Position numbers and translations under genes: made by a program
Notes under the pieces: model-generated
Told to the model about the DNA's origin: nothing
The model's input: only the letters and a program-made list of their open reading frames with translations
Databases searched by the model: none
Assembly (NCBI GenBank): GCA_007128075.1
Contig: SKYD01000207.1
Span: forward strand, 1-8,616
DNA length: 8,616 nucleotides
Direction: 5' to 3'
Source: Thiorhodovibrio sp.
GTDB lineage: Bacteria; Pseudomonadota; Gammaproteobacteria; Chromatiales; Chromatiaceae
Shown here: piece after piece, positions 1 to 6,798 of the stretch
Numbering within the stretch: position 1 is the first letter of the stretch
How the letters are laid out: each line of letters opens with the position of its first letter

Positions 1-602
1 ATAAAGCGCACTGGATCGAGTGGCTCATGGGTGGGACCAGCAGTCAGCAGCACCGCCACTCCATCGAGAAGGCGCGGTGCCAACAGAGCGTTGATGATTT
101 CGGCTGGCTCTAACATCCGCCCCAGCCCTTCATCACCACAGGCCTGATCCCCCGCCGCCGGGCCGAGAATCCGCACCCCGCGCTGTTGCAGACGCTGAAT
201 ATTGTCCTGGGTTGCTGGATGATGCCACATCGCCTGATTCATCGCTGGTGCCAAGCTCAGCGGGGCAGTGCTGGCGAGCGCCAGCGTGGTCAATAAATCA
301 TCCGCCAGCCCGTGGGCGAGCCGTGCAATCAGATGCGCGGTTGCTGGCGCGATCAGCAAATGATCGGCCCAGCGGGCAAGTGCGATATGGCTCATTCCCG
401 CCTCGGCTTGGGGGTCAAACAGCCCCGAGCGCACAGCATGGCCGCACAATGCTTGCAAGGTCAGCGGGCTGATGAAGGCATGTGCCGCCTGCGTCATCAC
501 CACCCGCACCTCGTGACCTTGAGCGCACAGACCGCGAACCAATTCAGCGGCTTTATAGGCAGCGATGCTGCCGCTGATGCCGAGAACAATCCGCCTGCTC
601 AA
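1..602 (-). CDS. coaBC: Bifunctional phosphopantothenoylcysteine decarboxylase / phosphopantothenate-cysteine ligase, N-terminal part (cut by window edge)
   Basis: Coenzyme A biosynthesis in the cytoplasm: CoaB joins cysteine to 4'-phosphopantothenate and CoaC (FMN-dependent) decarboxylates the product. About 200 residues are visible. The whole CoaC flavoprotein domain is present: the ISGSIAAYK flavin-binding start (res. 9-17), GMSHIALARWAD with the active-site His (H72), PAMNQAMW with the conserved Asn (N122), and CGDEGLGRM with the active-site Cys (C155). The CoaB domain begins at LLTAGPTHEPLDPVRFI and then leaves the window. I place the start at a TTG (602-600) because no Met precedes the first flavin motif. 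Its TTGA overlaps the bchI stop codon, and an AGGAG lies 11 nt upstream at 614-618. It is therefore probably translated by coupling to bchI. This is a housekeeping gene attached to a photosynthesis gene. Function is very sure; the TTG start is likely. Confidence 0.93.
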   Translation of the reverse strand, partial: MSRRIVLGISGSIAAYKAAELVRGLCAQGHEVRVVMTQAAHAFISPLTLQALCGHAVRSGLFDPQAEAGMSHIALARWADHLLIAPATAHLIARLAHGLADDLLTTLALASTAPLSLAPAMNQAMWHHPATQDNIQRLQQRGVRILGPAAGDQACGDEGLGRMLEPAEIINALLAPRLLDGVAVLLTAGPTHEPLDPVRF

Positions 603-1627
603 GAACCAAACAGCTCCTGAATGGCGCGTTCGACGCGGGTGGTGGAGCCGGCATCATCGAGCACATTGCGGCGCAGACGGTGGCGCAGTGCCGGTGGAGC
701 GACACGCTTGAGATGCTCTTCGTTGACGCTGGTCTCGCCCTCCAGTGCAGCCAGGGCGCGGGCAGCGCGGATCAGCGTCAATTCACCACGCAGCCCATCG
801 GTGCCGAGTTTCATGCACAACTGCGCGGCGCGTTCGAGGGTGGCATCGGGCACTTCGACCTCGGACAGGCGCTCTTTTGCCTTGACCAATTGGTTGCGCA
901 CCTTGCTGTCTTTGCGTTTCCATTTGGCAACAAAGGCCTCGGGATCGCGCTCAAATTCATCGCGCAGCCGCACCACCTGCATCCGCGTTGCCAAATCTTG
1001 CGGCGTTTTCACCTCGACCGACAATCCAAAGCGGTCTAAAAGCTGGGGGCGTAGCTCGCCTTCTTCGGGGTTGCCACTGCCCACGAGCACAAACCGCGCT
1101 GGATGGCGCACGCTCAAGCCCTCGCGCTCGACAACATTCTCGCCCGAGGCGGCAACATCGAGCAGCGCATCGACCAAGTGATCTTCGAGCAGATTCACCT
1201 CGTCGATGTATAAAAATCCGCGATGGGCGCGTGCCAACAATCCAGGCTCAAAGGCTTTTTCACCACGGGTAAGCGCGCTTTCTAGGTCGAGTGCGCCGAT
1301 GACCCGATCTTCGGTCGCACCCAGCGGCAGATCGACCACTGGCACTTGTACTTTGCGGGTTTTCACCGCACCATTGGTCTTGCGCTCACGACATGAGTCA
1401 CACAGACCGCCGGCGTTGGCATCGGGGTCGCAGTTATAAACACATTTATCGATCACGCGCATGTTCGGCAACAGTGCCGCCAATGCACGAATCGCAGTAG
1501 ATTTCCCAGTGCCGCGATCACCAAAGACCAACACCCCCCCGATGCTCTGATCGGTGGCCGCGATTAGAATCGCGAGTTTCATCTCATCCTGGGTGACAAT
1601 GGCCGAAAACGGAAAAGCAACAGGCAT
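599..1627 (-). CDS. bchI: Magnesium chelatase ATPase subunit I (BchI)
   Basis: AAA+ subunit of the BchI-BchD-BchH magnesium chelatase, which inserts Mg2+ into protoporphyrin IX at the entry to bacteriochlorophyll synthesis; cytoplasmic. The 342-aa length is normal for the family. Visible motifs: FPFSAIVTQDE start (res. 5-15), Walker A GDRGTGKST (36-44), VVDLPLGATEDRVIGALD (97-114), Walker B FLYIDEVN (138-145), sensor 1 VGSGNPEEG (182-190), arginine finger in LLDRFG (R199), and sensor 2 in DGLRGELTLIRAARALAALEG (277-297). It resembles Rhodobacter BchI along its whole length, but the variable loop after Walker A carries four cysteines (C62, C66, C76, C79). The start ATG has AAGGA 10 nt upstream. 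bchD is not beside it here; coaBC follows directly. A weak minus-strand promoter (TTGACC, 18 nt, TAGTGT) may lie at about 1686-1715. I see no clear PpsR-type site. Confidence 0.95.
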   Translation of the reverse strand: MPVAFPFSAIVTQDEMKLAILIAATDQSIGGVLVFGDRGTGKSTAIRALAALLPNMRVIDKCVYNCDPDANAGGLCDSCRERKTNGAVKTRKVQVPVVDLPLGATEDRVIGALDLESALTRGEKAFEPGLLARAHRGFLYIDEVNLLEDHLVDALLDVAASGENVVEREGLSVRHPARFVLVGSGNPEEGELRPQLLDRFGLSVEVKTPQDLATRMQVVRLRDEFERDPEAFVAKWKRKDSKVRNQLVKAKERLSEVEVPDATLERAAQLCMKLGTDGLRGELTLIRAARALAALEGETSVNEEHLKRVAPPALRHRLRRNVLDDAGSTTRVERAIQELFGS

Positions 1628-1697
1628 GATCAGGCCATCCTTGCGCGACCGGCGCGCGCTTGATTTTTGAAATATTGAGCACGCGACACTAGCGCAG

Positions 1698-1733
1698 TTG
1701 AGGTGTTGGGGTCAAGCATTGCTATACTATACA
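1698..1733 (+). promoter_or_regulatory. Candidate sigma-70 promoter of the membrane protein gene at 1803
   Basis: A tandem -10-like stretch TATACTATACA lies at 1723-1733. Possible pairings are TTGAGG (1698-1703) with TATACT (spacing 19) or TTGGGG (1706-1711) with TATACA (1728-1733, spacing 16). Neither is ideal, but the -10 is strong and correctly oriented in the divergent region. Inferred from sequence only. Confidence 0.5.
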
Positions 1734-1802
1734 GAACGCTCTGGGGATCAAACAGCATCCCCCCGCCACCATGCCTTTTAACACGAATCGGAAGTTTTAG
1801 TT

Positions 1803-2315
1803 TTGGTTGCCATCGTTTATTTTTTCATTGATTTATGTGCTCTGCGCCGCGCTCCGCAGGATCTGCCCACCTCCTCGGCGCTGCTGGGGCTGGTACTGGT
1901 TGCCGGGCTGATTAGCTCGTGGCTGTTGGCACTCGCCAGCCAGGCACCACCGTGGCTGGGGCTGGTGCAGGGCGGTTTGGATTTTGCGCTGATGCTTGGG
2001 GTGTTGCTGTTGGCATTAAAAGCAGTCGGCACCCCCATGCGCTTTACTCAGACCGCCACCGCGCTGGTGGGTGCGAAGACCTGGATCGGCCTGATTGCAC
2101 TGTTGCCGTTGCGTCTTGCGGTCAGCGCCGATGAAACCAGCACCCAGCTATTGATCGCGGGCATCCTGTTTTTGGCATTGGTGGTGTGGAGCGTGGTGGT
2201 GACAGCGCACATCCTGCGCCATGCGTTCGAGATTCCATTCATACAATGTGTTTTTATCGCCATCACCTATGACATCCTGTCATTTATACTGATTAGTGGT
2301 GTGACCATTCGTTAG
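1803..2315 (+). CDS. Small polytopic inner-membrane protein, Yip1-like in character
   Basis: I do not recognise a defined function. The 170-aa protein is very hydrophobic, with about five predicted membrane segments (roughly res. 24-46, 51-72, 84-106, 114-136 and 146-167) and short loops. The N-terminal part FIDLCALRRAPQDLP and the RFTQTATALVGAKTWIGLIALLP stretch before the third segment resemble uncharacterised proteobacterial membrane proteins often labelled Yip1-like; this is recalled resemblance, not a search result. The start is a TTG at 1803: no in-frame ATG or GTG gives the full first segment, there is an in-frame stop at 1779-1781, and CGGAAG (1789-1794) sits 8 nt upstream as a ribosome binding site. 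It is divergent from bchI and stands alone before the tRNA, so context gives no functional hint. Confidence 0.75.
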   Translation: MVAIVYFFIDLCALRRAPQDLPTSSALLGLVLVAGLISSWLLALASQAPPWLGLVQGGLDFALMLGVLLLALKAVGTPMRFTQTATALVGAKTWIGLIALLPLRLAVSADETSTQLLIAGILFLALVVWSVVVTAHILRHAFEIPFIQCVFIAITYDILSFILISGVTIR

Positions 2316-2358
2316 AATCGGCTTGGCTGGTTGAGCATCTTTCAGGGCAAATTACTGC

Positions 2359-2386
2359 TTGTGCAATGCAGCACTTCTGTTATACT
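2359..2386 (+). promoter_or_regulatory. Promoter of tRNA-Leu(CAA)
   Basis: TTGTGC (2359-2364) and TATACT (2381-2386) are spaced by 16 nt and lie about 30 nt before the mature tRNA. The bases after the -10 (AGCGGC) form a GC-rich discriminator, the type usually linked to stringent control of stable RNA genes. The regulation is inference. Confidence 0.65.
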
Positions 2387-2415
2387 AGCGGCTGATTGTC
2401 ATATTAAGTTTCCCT

Positions 2416-2502
2416 GCCGGGGTGGCGAAACTGGTAGACGCATCAGACTCAAAATCTGACGGTAGCAATACCGTGCCGGTTCGAGTCCGGCTCCCGGTAC
2501 CA
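2416..2502 (+). tRNA. tRNA-Leu(CAA)
   Basis: This is an 87-nt class II tRNA reading UUG codons. Acceptor strand GCCGGGG (2416-2422) pairs with TCCCGGT, with G-U pairs at both ends. The anticodon stem is TCAGA/TCTGA (2443-2447/2455-2459) around loop CTCAAAA, with anticodon CAA at 2450-2452. The long variable arm CGGTA-GCAA-TACCG (2460-2473) is typical of leucine tRNAs. The T-arm is GCCGG-TTCGAGT-CCGGC. Discriminator base A73 (2499), needed for leucyl-tRNA synthetase, is followed by an encoded CCA. No terminator with a T-run is seen before the convergent gene ending at 2516. Confidence 0.97.
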
Positions 2503-2515
2503 TTAACAGCAAAGC

Positions 2516-3304
2516 TCACCGCGCAATAATGCCAAGCAGGTTTGATACTCGCTTCCACGGTGCTAAAATCACTGGTGCTTGTTCATCCGCTTGATCAAAG
2601 AAAAAACCAGTCGAAGTCCCGCCATCCAGATTGATCGCCCGTTCCACCCGCCACGGCGTTAACAGCTCAGGCGTGGTCAGCAACTGCGCCAATTCAGCCA
2701 GGGTCAGCGGGGTTTCAGTGGCACCAAGCACCCAATGTCCACGCCAATCAGTTGCCAGAAATGTGCGGCGACTGGCATTTTGAGCAGACAGCCCGCGCAC
2801 CGCATTCCCGCCATCGACTAAATATGGGCCGCTTTGCAGCAGTGCCATAATTTTAGGATGCTCTTCAAACTGAGCGCGCCGCATCAGATAGGTGCCTTGC
2901 GCATCGCTATACAGCACCCCACTGAGCAGCCGACTGTGTTCAATGCGCCCACTGCGTTGACCTTGAGCAATCACCAGCCCCAAGGGCGTGCCATCAGGAT
3001 GAAAAAAACCACCATTGACACCAGCAACACAGCCTGCTTCACGCAACGCGGTTGCCAACCAGGTCGCGCCGCTGGCAGTCCAGCCGCCGATGTTGTCAGT
3101 GGGTTGCTCGATCACCTCCAACCGATAGGCATGGGTTGCAAAGCCCGCGATATGGGCAAGGATGGTGCGCTCTCCCTGCGCAACCACGCGCTGGGCATAG
3201 AACAGATCAGGGATTGGCTGTGGCCAATCTGACCCATCAAGCATTTGCCATTGCGCACAAGCTGGCGCAGCCAACAGCCAAGCAAAAATCACGAATCGAA
3301 TCAT
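2516..3304 (-). CDS. Secreted phosphodiester glycosidase family protein (NAGPA domain, DUF2233-like)
   Basis: A 262-aa protein with an N-terminal signal peptide (FVIFAWLLAAPACA, cleavage near res. 17), so probably periplasmic. The rest matches the NAGPA fold, named for the mammalian N-acetylglucosamine-1-phosphodiester alpha-N-acetylglucosaminidase. Visible motifs: GVNGGFFHPDGTPLGL (95-110), LLQSGPYLV (155-163), ASRRTFLATDWRGH (177-190), PLTLAELAQLL (199-209) and the hallmark NLDGGTSTGFFF (225-236). Bacterial members are mostly uncharacterised and the substrate here is unknown, plausibly a glycan or cell-wall phosphodiester. The ATG overlaps the folK stop (ATGA at 3304-3301), so it is translated downstream of and coupled to folK. 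Domain call is firm; function is open. Confidence 0.9.
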   Translation of the reverse strand: MIRFVIFAWLLAAPACAQWQMLDGSDWPQPIPDLFYAQRVVAQGERTILAHIAGFATHAYRLEVIEQPTDNIGGWTASGATWLATALREAGCVAGVNGGFFHPDGTPLGLVIAQGQRSGRIEHSRLLSGVLYSDAQGTYLMRRAQFEEHPKIMALLQSGPYLVDGGNAVRGLSAQNASRRTFLATDWRGHWVLGATETPLTLAELAQLLTTPELLTPWRVERAINLDGGTSTGFFFDQADEQAPVILAPWKRVSNLLGIIAR

Positions 3305-3789
3305 GCTAATAACGAAGAATTGACGCGCTCAACAATCCAGCGCTCATTGAGTTGATCACGAGCGGCGATTAGTGGCTGCATGAGTGAATCAGGCAGCTTG
3401 GGATTTAGCTCTAAGAGTGGAATGAGCATAAAATCGCGCTCCAACAGCCCGGGATGCGGCAAACTCAGCGTAGGATGGTCGAGGCTGTGGGCGCCAATCA
3501 ACAGCCAATCGAGATCAATCGAGCGTGGACCATAGCGCACTTCGCGCTGCCGACCGAGTTGTGATTCAATTTTTTGGGTTGCCGCCAGCAAATCCAGCGG
3601 GTTTAATGAGGTCTCAAATGCGACCACTAAGTTAATGAAATCCGCCTGCGCAATCCCTCCCCAGGGCGCAGTTCGATACCAAGATGACTCGGCAACCAAT
3701 GTAGAATATGGCAACTGGCGCAATTTTGCTAAAGCCAGCGCGAGATGCCGCGCCGGGTCGATATTCGAGCCAAGGGCAAGATAGGCCAT
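3301..3789 (-). CDS. folK: 6-hydroxymethyl-7,8-dihydropterin pyrophosphokinase (HPPK)
   Basis: Transfers pyrophosphate from ATP to 6-hydroxymethyl-7,8-dihydropterin in folate synthesis; cytoplasmic, monomeric. The chosen start gives 162 aa, the usual length. Motifs: AYLALGSN (2-9), ESSWYRTAPWG (34-44) in the pterin-binding region, DFINLVV (50-56), RYGPRSIDLDWLL (85-97) with the two metal-binding aspartates (D92 and D94), and LPHPGLLERDFMLIPLLEL (110-128). An ATG ten codons upstream (3819) would add residues not seen in the family and has no ribosome binding site. The 3789 start has AAGAG 9 nt upstream and begins right at the conserved first strand. It is the first gene of a two-gene unit with the NAGPA-type protein. 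folB and panBC, common partners of folK, are absent here. Confidence 0.94.
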   Translation of the reverse strand: MAYLALGSNIDPARHLALALAKLRQLPYSTLVAESSWYRTAPWGGIAQADFINLVVAFETSLNPLDLLAATQKIESQLGRQREVRYGPRSIDLDWLLIGAHSLDHPTLSLPHPGLLERDFMLIPLLELNPKLPDSLMQPLIAARDQLNERWIVERVNSSLLA

Positions 3790-3833
3790 TTGCGGCGGCT
3801 CTTGGGAATTAAAACACATGAAGAGGACTTATT

Positions 3834-4085
3834 ATGCAACGCGACCACAGGTTTGGATGGCTGATTATACTGATATTCTTGGCACTGCCAAGGCTGCCAC
3901 TTGCTGATCCAGCGGCGATCATCGTTGACGCGCCCTATGTGCGCGCAGCCCCACCAAGGCAGTTGAATGCTGCCTTTATGACACTAGCCAATCCTAATTC
4001 TCACGAGCATATTCTTATCGGCGCCAGCAGCCCCCGCTCAAACGCCCTTGCGCACATCCGCCACGCTTTATTTAGCTTGGCTTGA
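3834..4085 (+). pseudogene. Truncated PCu(A)C-type copper chaperone (N-terminal half only)
   Basis: The 83-aa reading frame has a signal peptide (GWLIILIFLALPRLPLA, cleavage near res. 24) followed by IIVDAPYVRAAPPRQLNAAFMTLANPNSHEHILIGASSP-type sequence, the recognisable start of the periplasmic PCu(A)C copper-chaperone fold, which normally runs to about 150-170 aa. It ends at LAHIRHALFSLA, where the family has the conserved VELH region. The methionine/histidine copper-binding motif and the second half of the beta-barrel are absent. Only 25 bp separate the stop from the next gene, so the missing half is deleted rather than frameshifted. The start has a good AGAGG 7 nt upstream. Probably a non-functional remnant; a short expressed protein cannot be excluded. 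Confidence 0.68.
3864..3891 (-). promoter_or_regulatory. Strong sigma-70 promoter for folK
   Basis: On the minus strand TTGGCA (3891-3886), 16 nt, then a consensus TATAAT (3869-3864). Transcription would start near 3857, giving a leader of about 68 nt to the folK ATG at 3789. The promoter lies within codons 11-20 of the truncated copper-chaperone gene on the other strand, i.e. under its signal-peptide region. Confidence 0.65.
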
Positions 4086-4110
4086 TTAACCCATGCACGA
4101 GTCATAACCA

Positions 4111-5376
4111 ATGCTAGAGCAACCCGGTCGCCCCCGTGATTTCAAGCCCCGTCAGCCGCGTCGGTTGTGGCGGCGGCGGGTTAAGTTACAGATTGCGCCG
4201 ATCATGGCGGCAAAACCTCCGCCAACGCGCCTGTCTTGTTGTGGCAGTGCGGCGGATGAGGCGCGGCTTGCTGCTGATCTGACTTGGATTAGCAGCCAGG
4301 TGATTGCTGCCATTGCTCCGGATCATCTGCGCGCGCTGGTGCTTGAGGGCGCTTATGCGCGTGGTGAGGGCGTTCCCGTTCCTAACTTCACACTAGAAGA
4401 TGATGGTTACGCGCTGGTGGTGGTGGTGGCAGCAACCGATCCTGAGTTGCGGGCGATCATTCAAGTACGCTTAGACAAAATCATCCATCGCGCCCGTGAT
4501 CAGCAACAGATTGGGCTGCAACTGCGGATGATGCGCTGGGAATGCTTAAATCAAACCTCGCCGTCGCTGTTAAACAGCGAGCTACGCTGGACGCATCGCG
4601 TGCTCATCGGTGATCCCAATGTTTTTAAGCGGATGCCACTGCTGCCGTTGTGGCGGGCACCACAGGGTGAAATCATCCACCGTTTGGTCAGCCAAGGACA
4701 GCGGCTGTTGGTCAATCAACAGCGCTTGCTGGCAGTGGGAACACCCACCGACAGCGAACGCGAACAGATGTTTGATTCTCTGATGCGGGTGCTGGTTGAA
4801 TGTGGTGCGGTGCGCTTGGCGGCGCTGGGGATGTACCATCCCTCGCTTGAGATTCGCAAAGAGCGGCTGGAAGCACTGGAAGAGCGTCATCACGCCAAAT
4901 TTATGGCACTGTATCGGGTGGCGCATCGATACGCGCTGCGTCCTGATATGCGGTTGTTTGAAGAGGCGCATCCGCTGGATTGGCAAGCACGGGTGATCTG
5001 GCTGTGGCTGGATTCGCTGCGTCGTTTTGAAACCGCGCGCTTAGGTCGCGCCTGCCCCGATTGGGAGCACTATTGTTCAGCATTCGTTGACAAAGCGCAG
5101 CGCGATGGCGGTGGGGTGCTACACCATCTGATCGCCAATGCCCGCCATTTTGGGGTGCTAGAATGGCTGCGACGGCCACTGTGGTCACTGCGCCATCCAC
5201 GCGCTCGGCTAATTAGCAGCCTGCCCTTGCTGCTTAGCGACCATCACGGTCTGCCCGCACCCGCATTGCGCCATGCACTGGCACTGCCGGCGCGTTCCAG
5301 TTGGAGCCAAGCAGTGGAACGCTTTCACGCTTTGCAGAACGAATTAAACGAAACCTATGAGCCTAAGCCTATCTAG
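4111..5376 (+). CDS. Uncharacterised protein with a nucleotidyltransferase-like N-terminal region, catalytic motif apparently degenerate
   Basis: A 421-aa protein that I cannot name. Residues about 70-145 look like a Pol-beta-type nucleotidyltransferase: ALVLEGAYARGEGVPV (75-90) corresponds to the usual GS..RGE loop, and LEDDGYALVVVV (95-106) to the strand that normally carries D-x-D. Here the Ser of the loop is missing and the second Asp position appears to be Ala, so catalysis is doubtful. Later stretches (WTHRVLIGDPNVFKRMPLL, 160-178; HRLVSQGQRLLVNQQRLL, 190-207) resemble the all-helical C-terminal part of such proteins. The first 31 residues are strongly basic and may be an artefact: a second ATG exists at 4204, but neither start has a clear ribosome binding site. 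An in-frame stop at 4105 limits extension. Its 3' end overlaps the protease gene by 20 bp, so the two are probably co-translated. Confidence 0.7.
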   Translation: MLEQPGRPRDFKPRQPRRLWRRRVKLQIAPIMAAKPPPTRLSCCGSAADEARLAADLTWISSQVIAAIAPDHLRALVLEGAYARGEGVPVPNFTLEDDGYALVVVVAATDPELRAIIQVRLDKIIHRARDQQQIGLQLRMMRWECLNQTSPSLLNSELRWTHRVLIGDPNVFKRMPLLPLWRAPQGEIIHRLVSQGQRLLVNQQRLLAVGTPTDSEREQMFDSLMRVLVECGAVRLAALGMYHPSLEIRKERLEALEERHHAKFMALYRVAHRYALRPDMRLFEEAHPLDWQARVIWLWLDSLRRFETARLGRACPDWEHYCSAFVDKAQRDGGGVLHHLIANARHFGVLEWLRRPLWSLRHPRARLISSLPLLLSDHHGLPAPALRHALALPARSSWSQAVERFHALQNELNETYEPKPI

Positions 5377-6760
5377 CATTTATACGCTGGCATTGCTGCT
5401 GCTGGCGCTCACAGCCAGCGCGCAGGAGCTGCCTGATTTTAGCGCACTCGTTGAGCAACAGGGCGCGGCGGTGGTCAATATCAGCAGCAACGAGCGGCGG
5501 ACACCGCTCCGCAAGCGGTTTAATCCAGATGAATCGGGACTGGAAGAGCTGGTGGAACGCTTTCTCGATGAACAGAACGCCCCGGATTTTGGTGCCCCCG
5601 ATCAGTCGCTTGGCTCAGGTTTTTTAATCTCCAGCGATGGCTATGTGGTCACCAATGCGCATGTCGTATCAACGGCAAATGAGATCATCGTGCGCACCAG
5701 CGATCGGCGCGAGTTTACCGCCAGCGTGGTGGGAACCGATGCCCCCAGCGACATCGCCCTGCTGAAAATCGATGGCGCGGATCTGCCGATGGTCGATATT
5801 GGCAGTGCCGCAACGCTGAAAGTCGGAGCCTGGGTGTTGGCGATTGGCTCGCCGTTTGGATTTGAGCATTCAGCGACAGCGGGGATTGTCAGCGCCATTG
5901 GCCGCAGCTTGCCGAGTGAAAATTATGTTCCATTCATTCAAACCGATGTCGCGATTAACCCGGGCAATTCCGGCGGCCCGTTGTTTGCCCTCGATGGGCA
6001 GGTGATTGGGGTCAACTCACAGATTTACAGCCGCACTGGCGGTTTTATGGGCTTGTCGTTTGCGATCCCGATTGATGTGGCGATGGATGTCGTTGAACAA
6101 CTGCGCACCAGCGGGCGGGTCACCCGTGGCTGGCTGGGGGTGATGGTGCAAGACCTCACCCGCGAGCTTGCTGAAACCTTTGGGCTTGATCAGCCCCGTG
6201 GCACCTTGGTCACCCAGGTGTTAGCCAACAGCCCCGCCCAACAGGCGAAATTACGCGCCGGCGATGTCATTCTCGCCTTTAATCAGCAAGAAATCACCGC
6301 CTCGGGCGATCTGCCGCCGCTGGTGGGCAGCGCCCGTGCAGGCAGCATCGCCAGCTTGCAGTTATTGCGTCATGGCAAGGTGCTCGATTTAGAGCTTGAG
6401 CTGGCGGCATTGCCCGATGAAGACCCCCTCATCCGTGCCGAGCCAATGTCAGCACAGCCGCAGCCGCTGAATCGCATCGGGGTGGCGGTGCGCGATACCA
6501 AGCCAGCACAGCGCGAGCGGTTTGATCTTAGTGGCGCGGTGATTATTGAACAGCTTGGCGATGGTGCAGCCCAGCAGGCTGGATTGCGGGTCGGAGATTT
6601 TATATTAGAATTTGATGGTGCTGAGATTCGGGATCGGCTGCATTTTGAGCAGTTGCTTGAAACTGCCGCCACTGAGCGTGCCATTGCGGTGCTGGTGCAG
6701 CGTGAACAATCGCGTTTATTTTATGCACTGCGTTTGCCGCCAGCAATCAGCACACCATAG
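5357..6760 (+). CDS. Periplasmic Do-family serine endoprotease (DegP/MucD/DegQ type)
   Basis: Degrades or refolds damaged envelope proteins. The 467-aa protein has a clear signal peptide (res. 1-22, cleavage at ASA-QE). The trypsin-like domain (about 25-250) carries the full triad: H102 in VTNAHVV, D132 in PSDIALLKI and S205 in NPGNSGGPLF, with IQTDVAINPGNSGG intact. Two PDZ domains follow: about 255-350 (RGWLGVMVQDLT onward) and about 370-462 (NRIGVAVRDT onward, with AGLRVGDFILEFDG). The short LA-loop region without a disulphide pair fits MucD or DegQ better than E. coli DegP. The usual mucD partners (rpoE, mucA, mucB) are not adjacent; instead it starts inside the 3' end of the nucleotidyltransferase-like gene and lacks a good ribosome binding site of its own, suggesting coupling. 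Confidence 0.95.
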   Translation: MSLSLSSIYTLALLLLALTASAQELPDFSALVEQQGAAVVNISSNERRTPLRKRFNPDESGLEELVERFLDEQNAPDFGAPDQSLGSGFLISSDGYVVTNAHVVSTANEIIVRTSDRREFTASVVGTDAPSDIALLKIDGADLPMVDIGSAATLKVGAWVLAIGSPFGFEHSATAGIVSAIGRSLPSENYVPFIQTDVAINPGNSGGPLFALDGQVIGVNSQIYSRTGGFMGLSFAIPIDVAMDVVEQLRTSGRVTRGWLGVMVQDLTRELAETFGLDQPRGTLVTQVLANSPAQQAKLRAGDVILAFNQQEITASGDLPPLVGSARAGSIASLQLLRHGKVLDLELELAALPDEDPLIRAEPMSAQPQPLNRIGVAVRDTKPAQRERFDLSGAVIIEQLGDGAAQQAGLRVGDFILEFDGAEIRDRLHFEQLLETAATERAIAVLVQREQSRLFYALRLPPAISTP

Positions 6761-6798
6761 ACCTGTGTGCAATAAATTATTGAGAAGGAATACGAACC

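Noticed and set aside
1771..1800. Nine-codon frame (MPFNTNRKF) ending 2 nt before the TTG start of the membrane protein, a possible leader peptide
   Set aside because: No ribosome binding site for it, no attenuator-like hairpin follows, and its composition suggests no regulatory amino acid run.
3790..3819. Upstream ATG for folK at 3819
   Set aside because: No ribosome binding site, and the added residues precede the normal HPPK N-terminus AYLALGSN.
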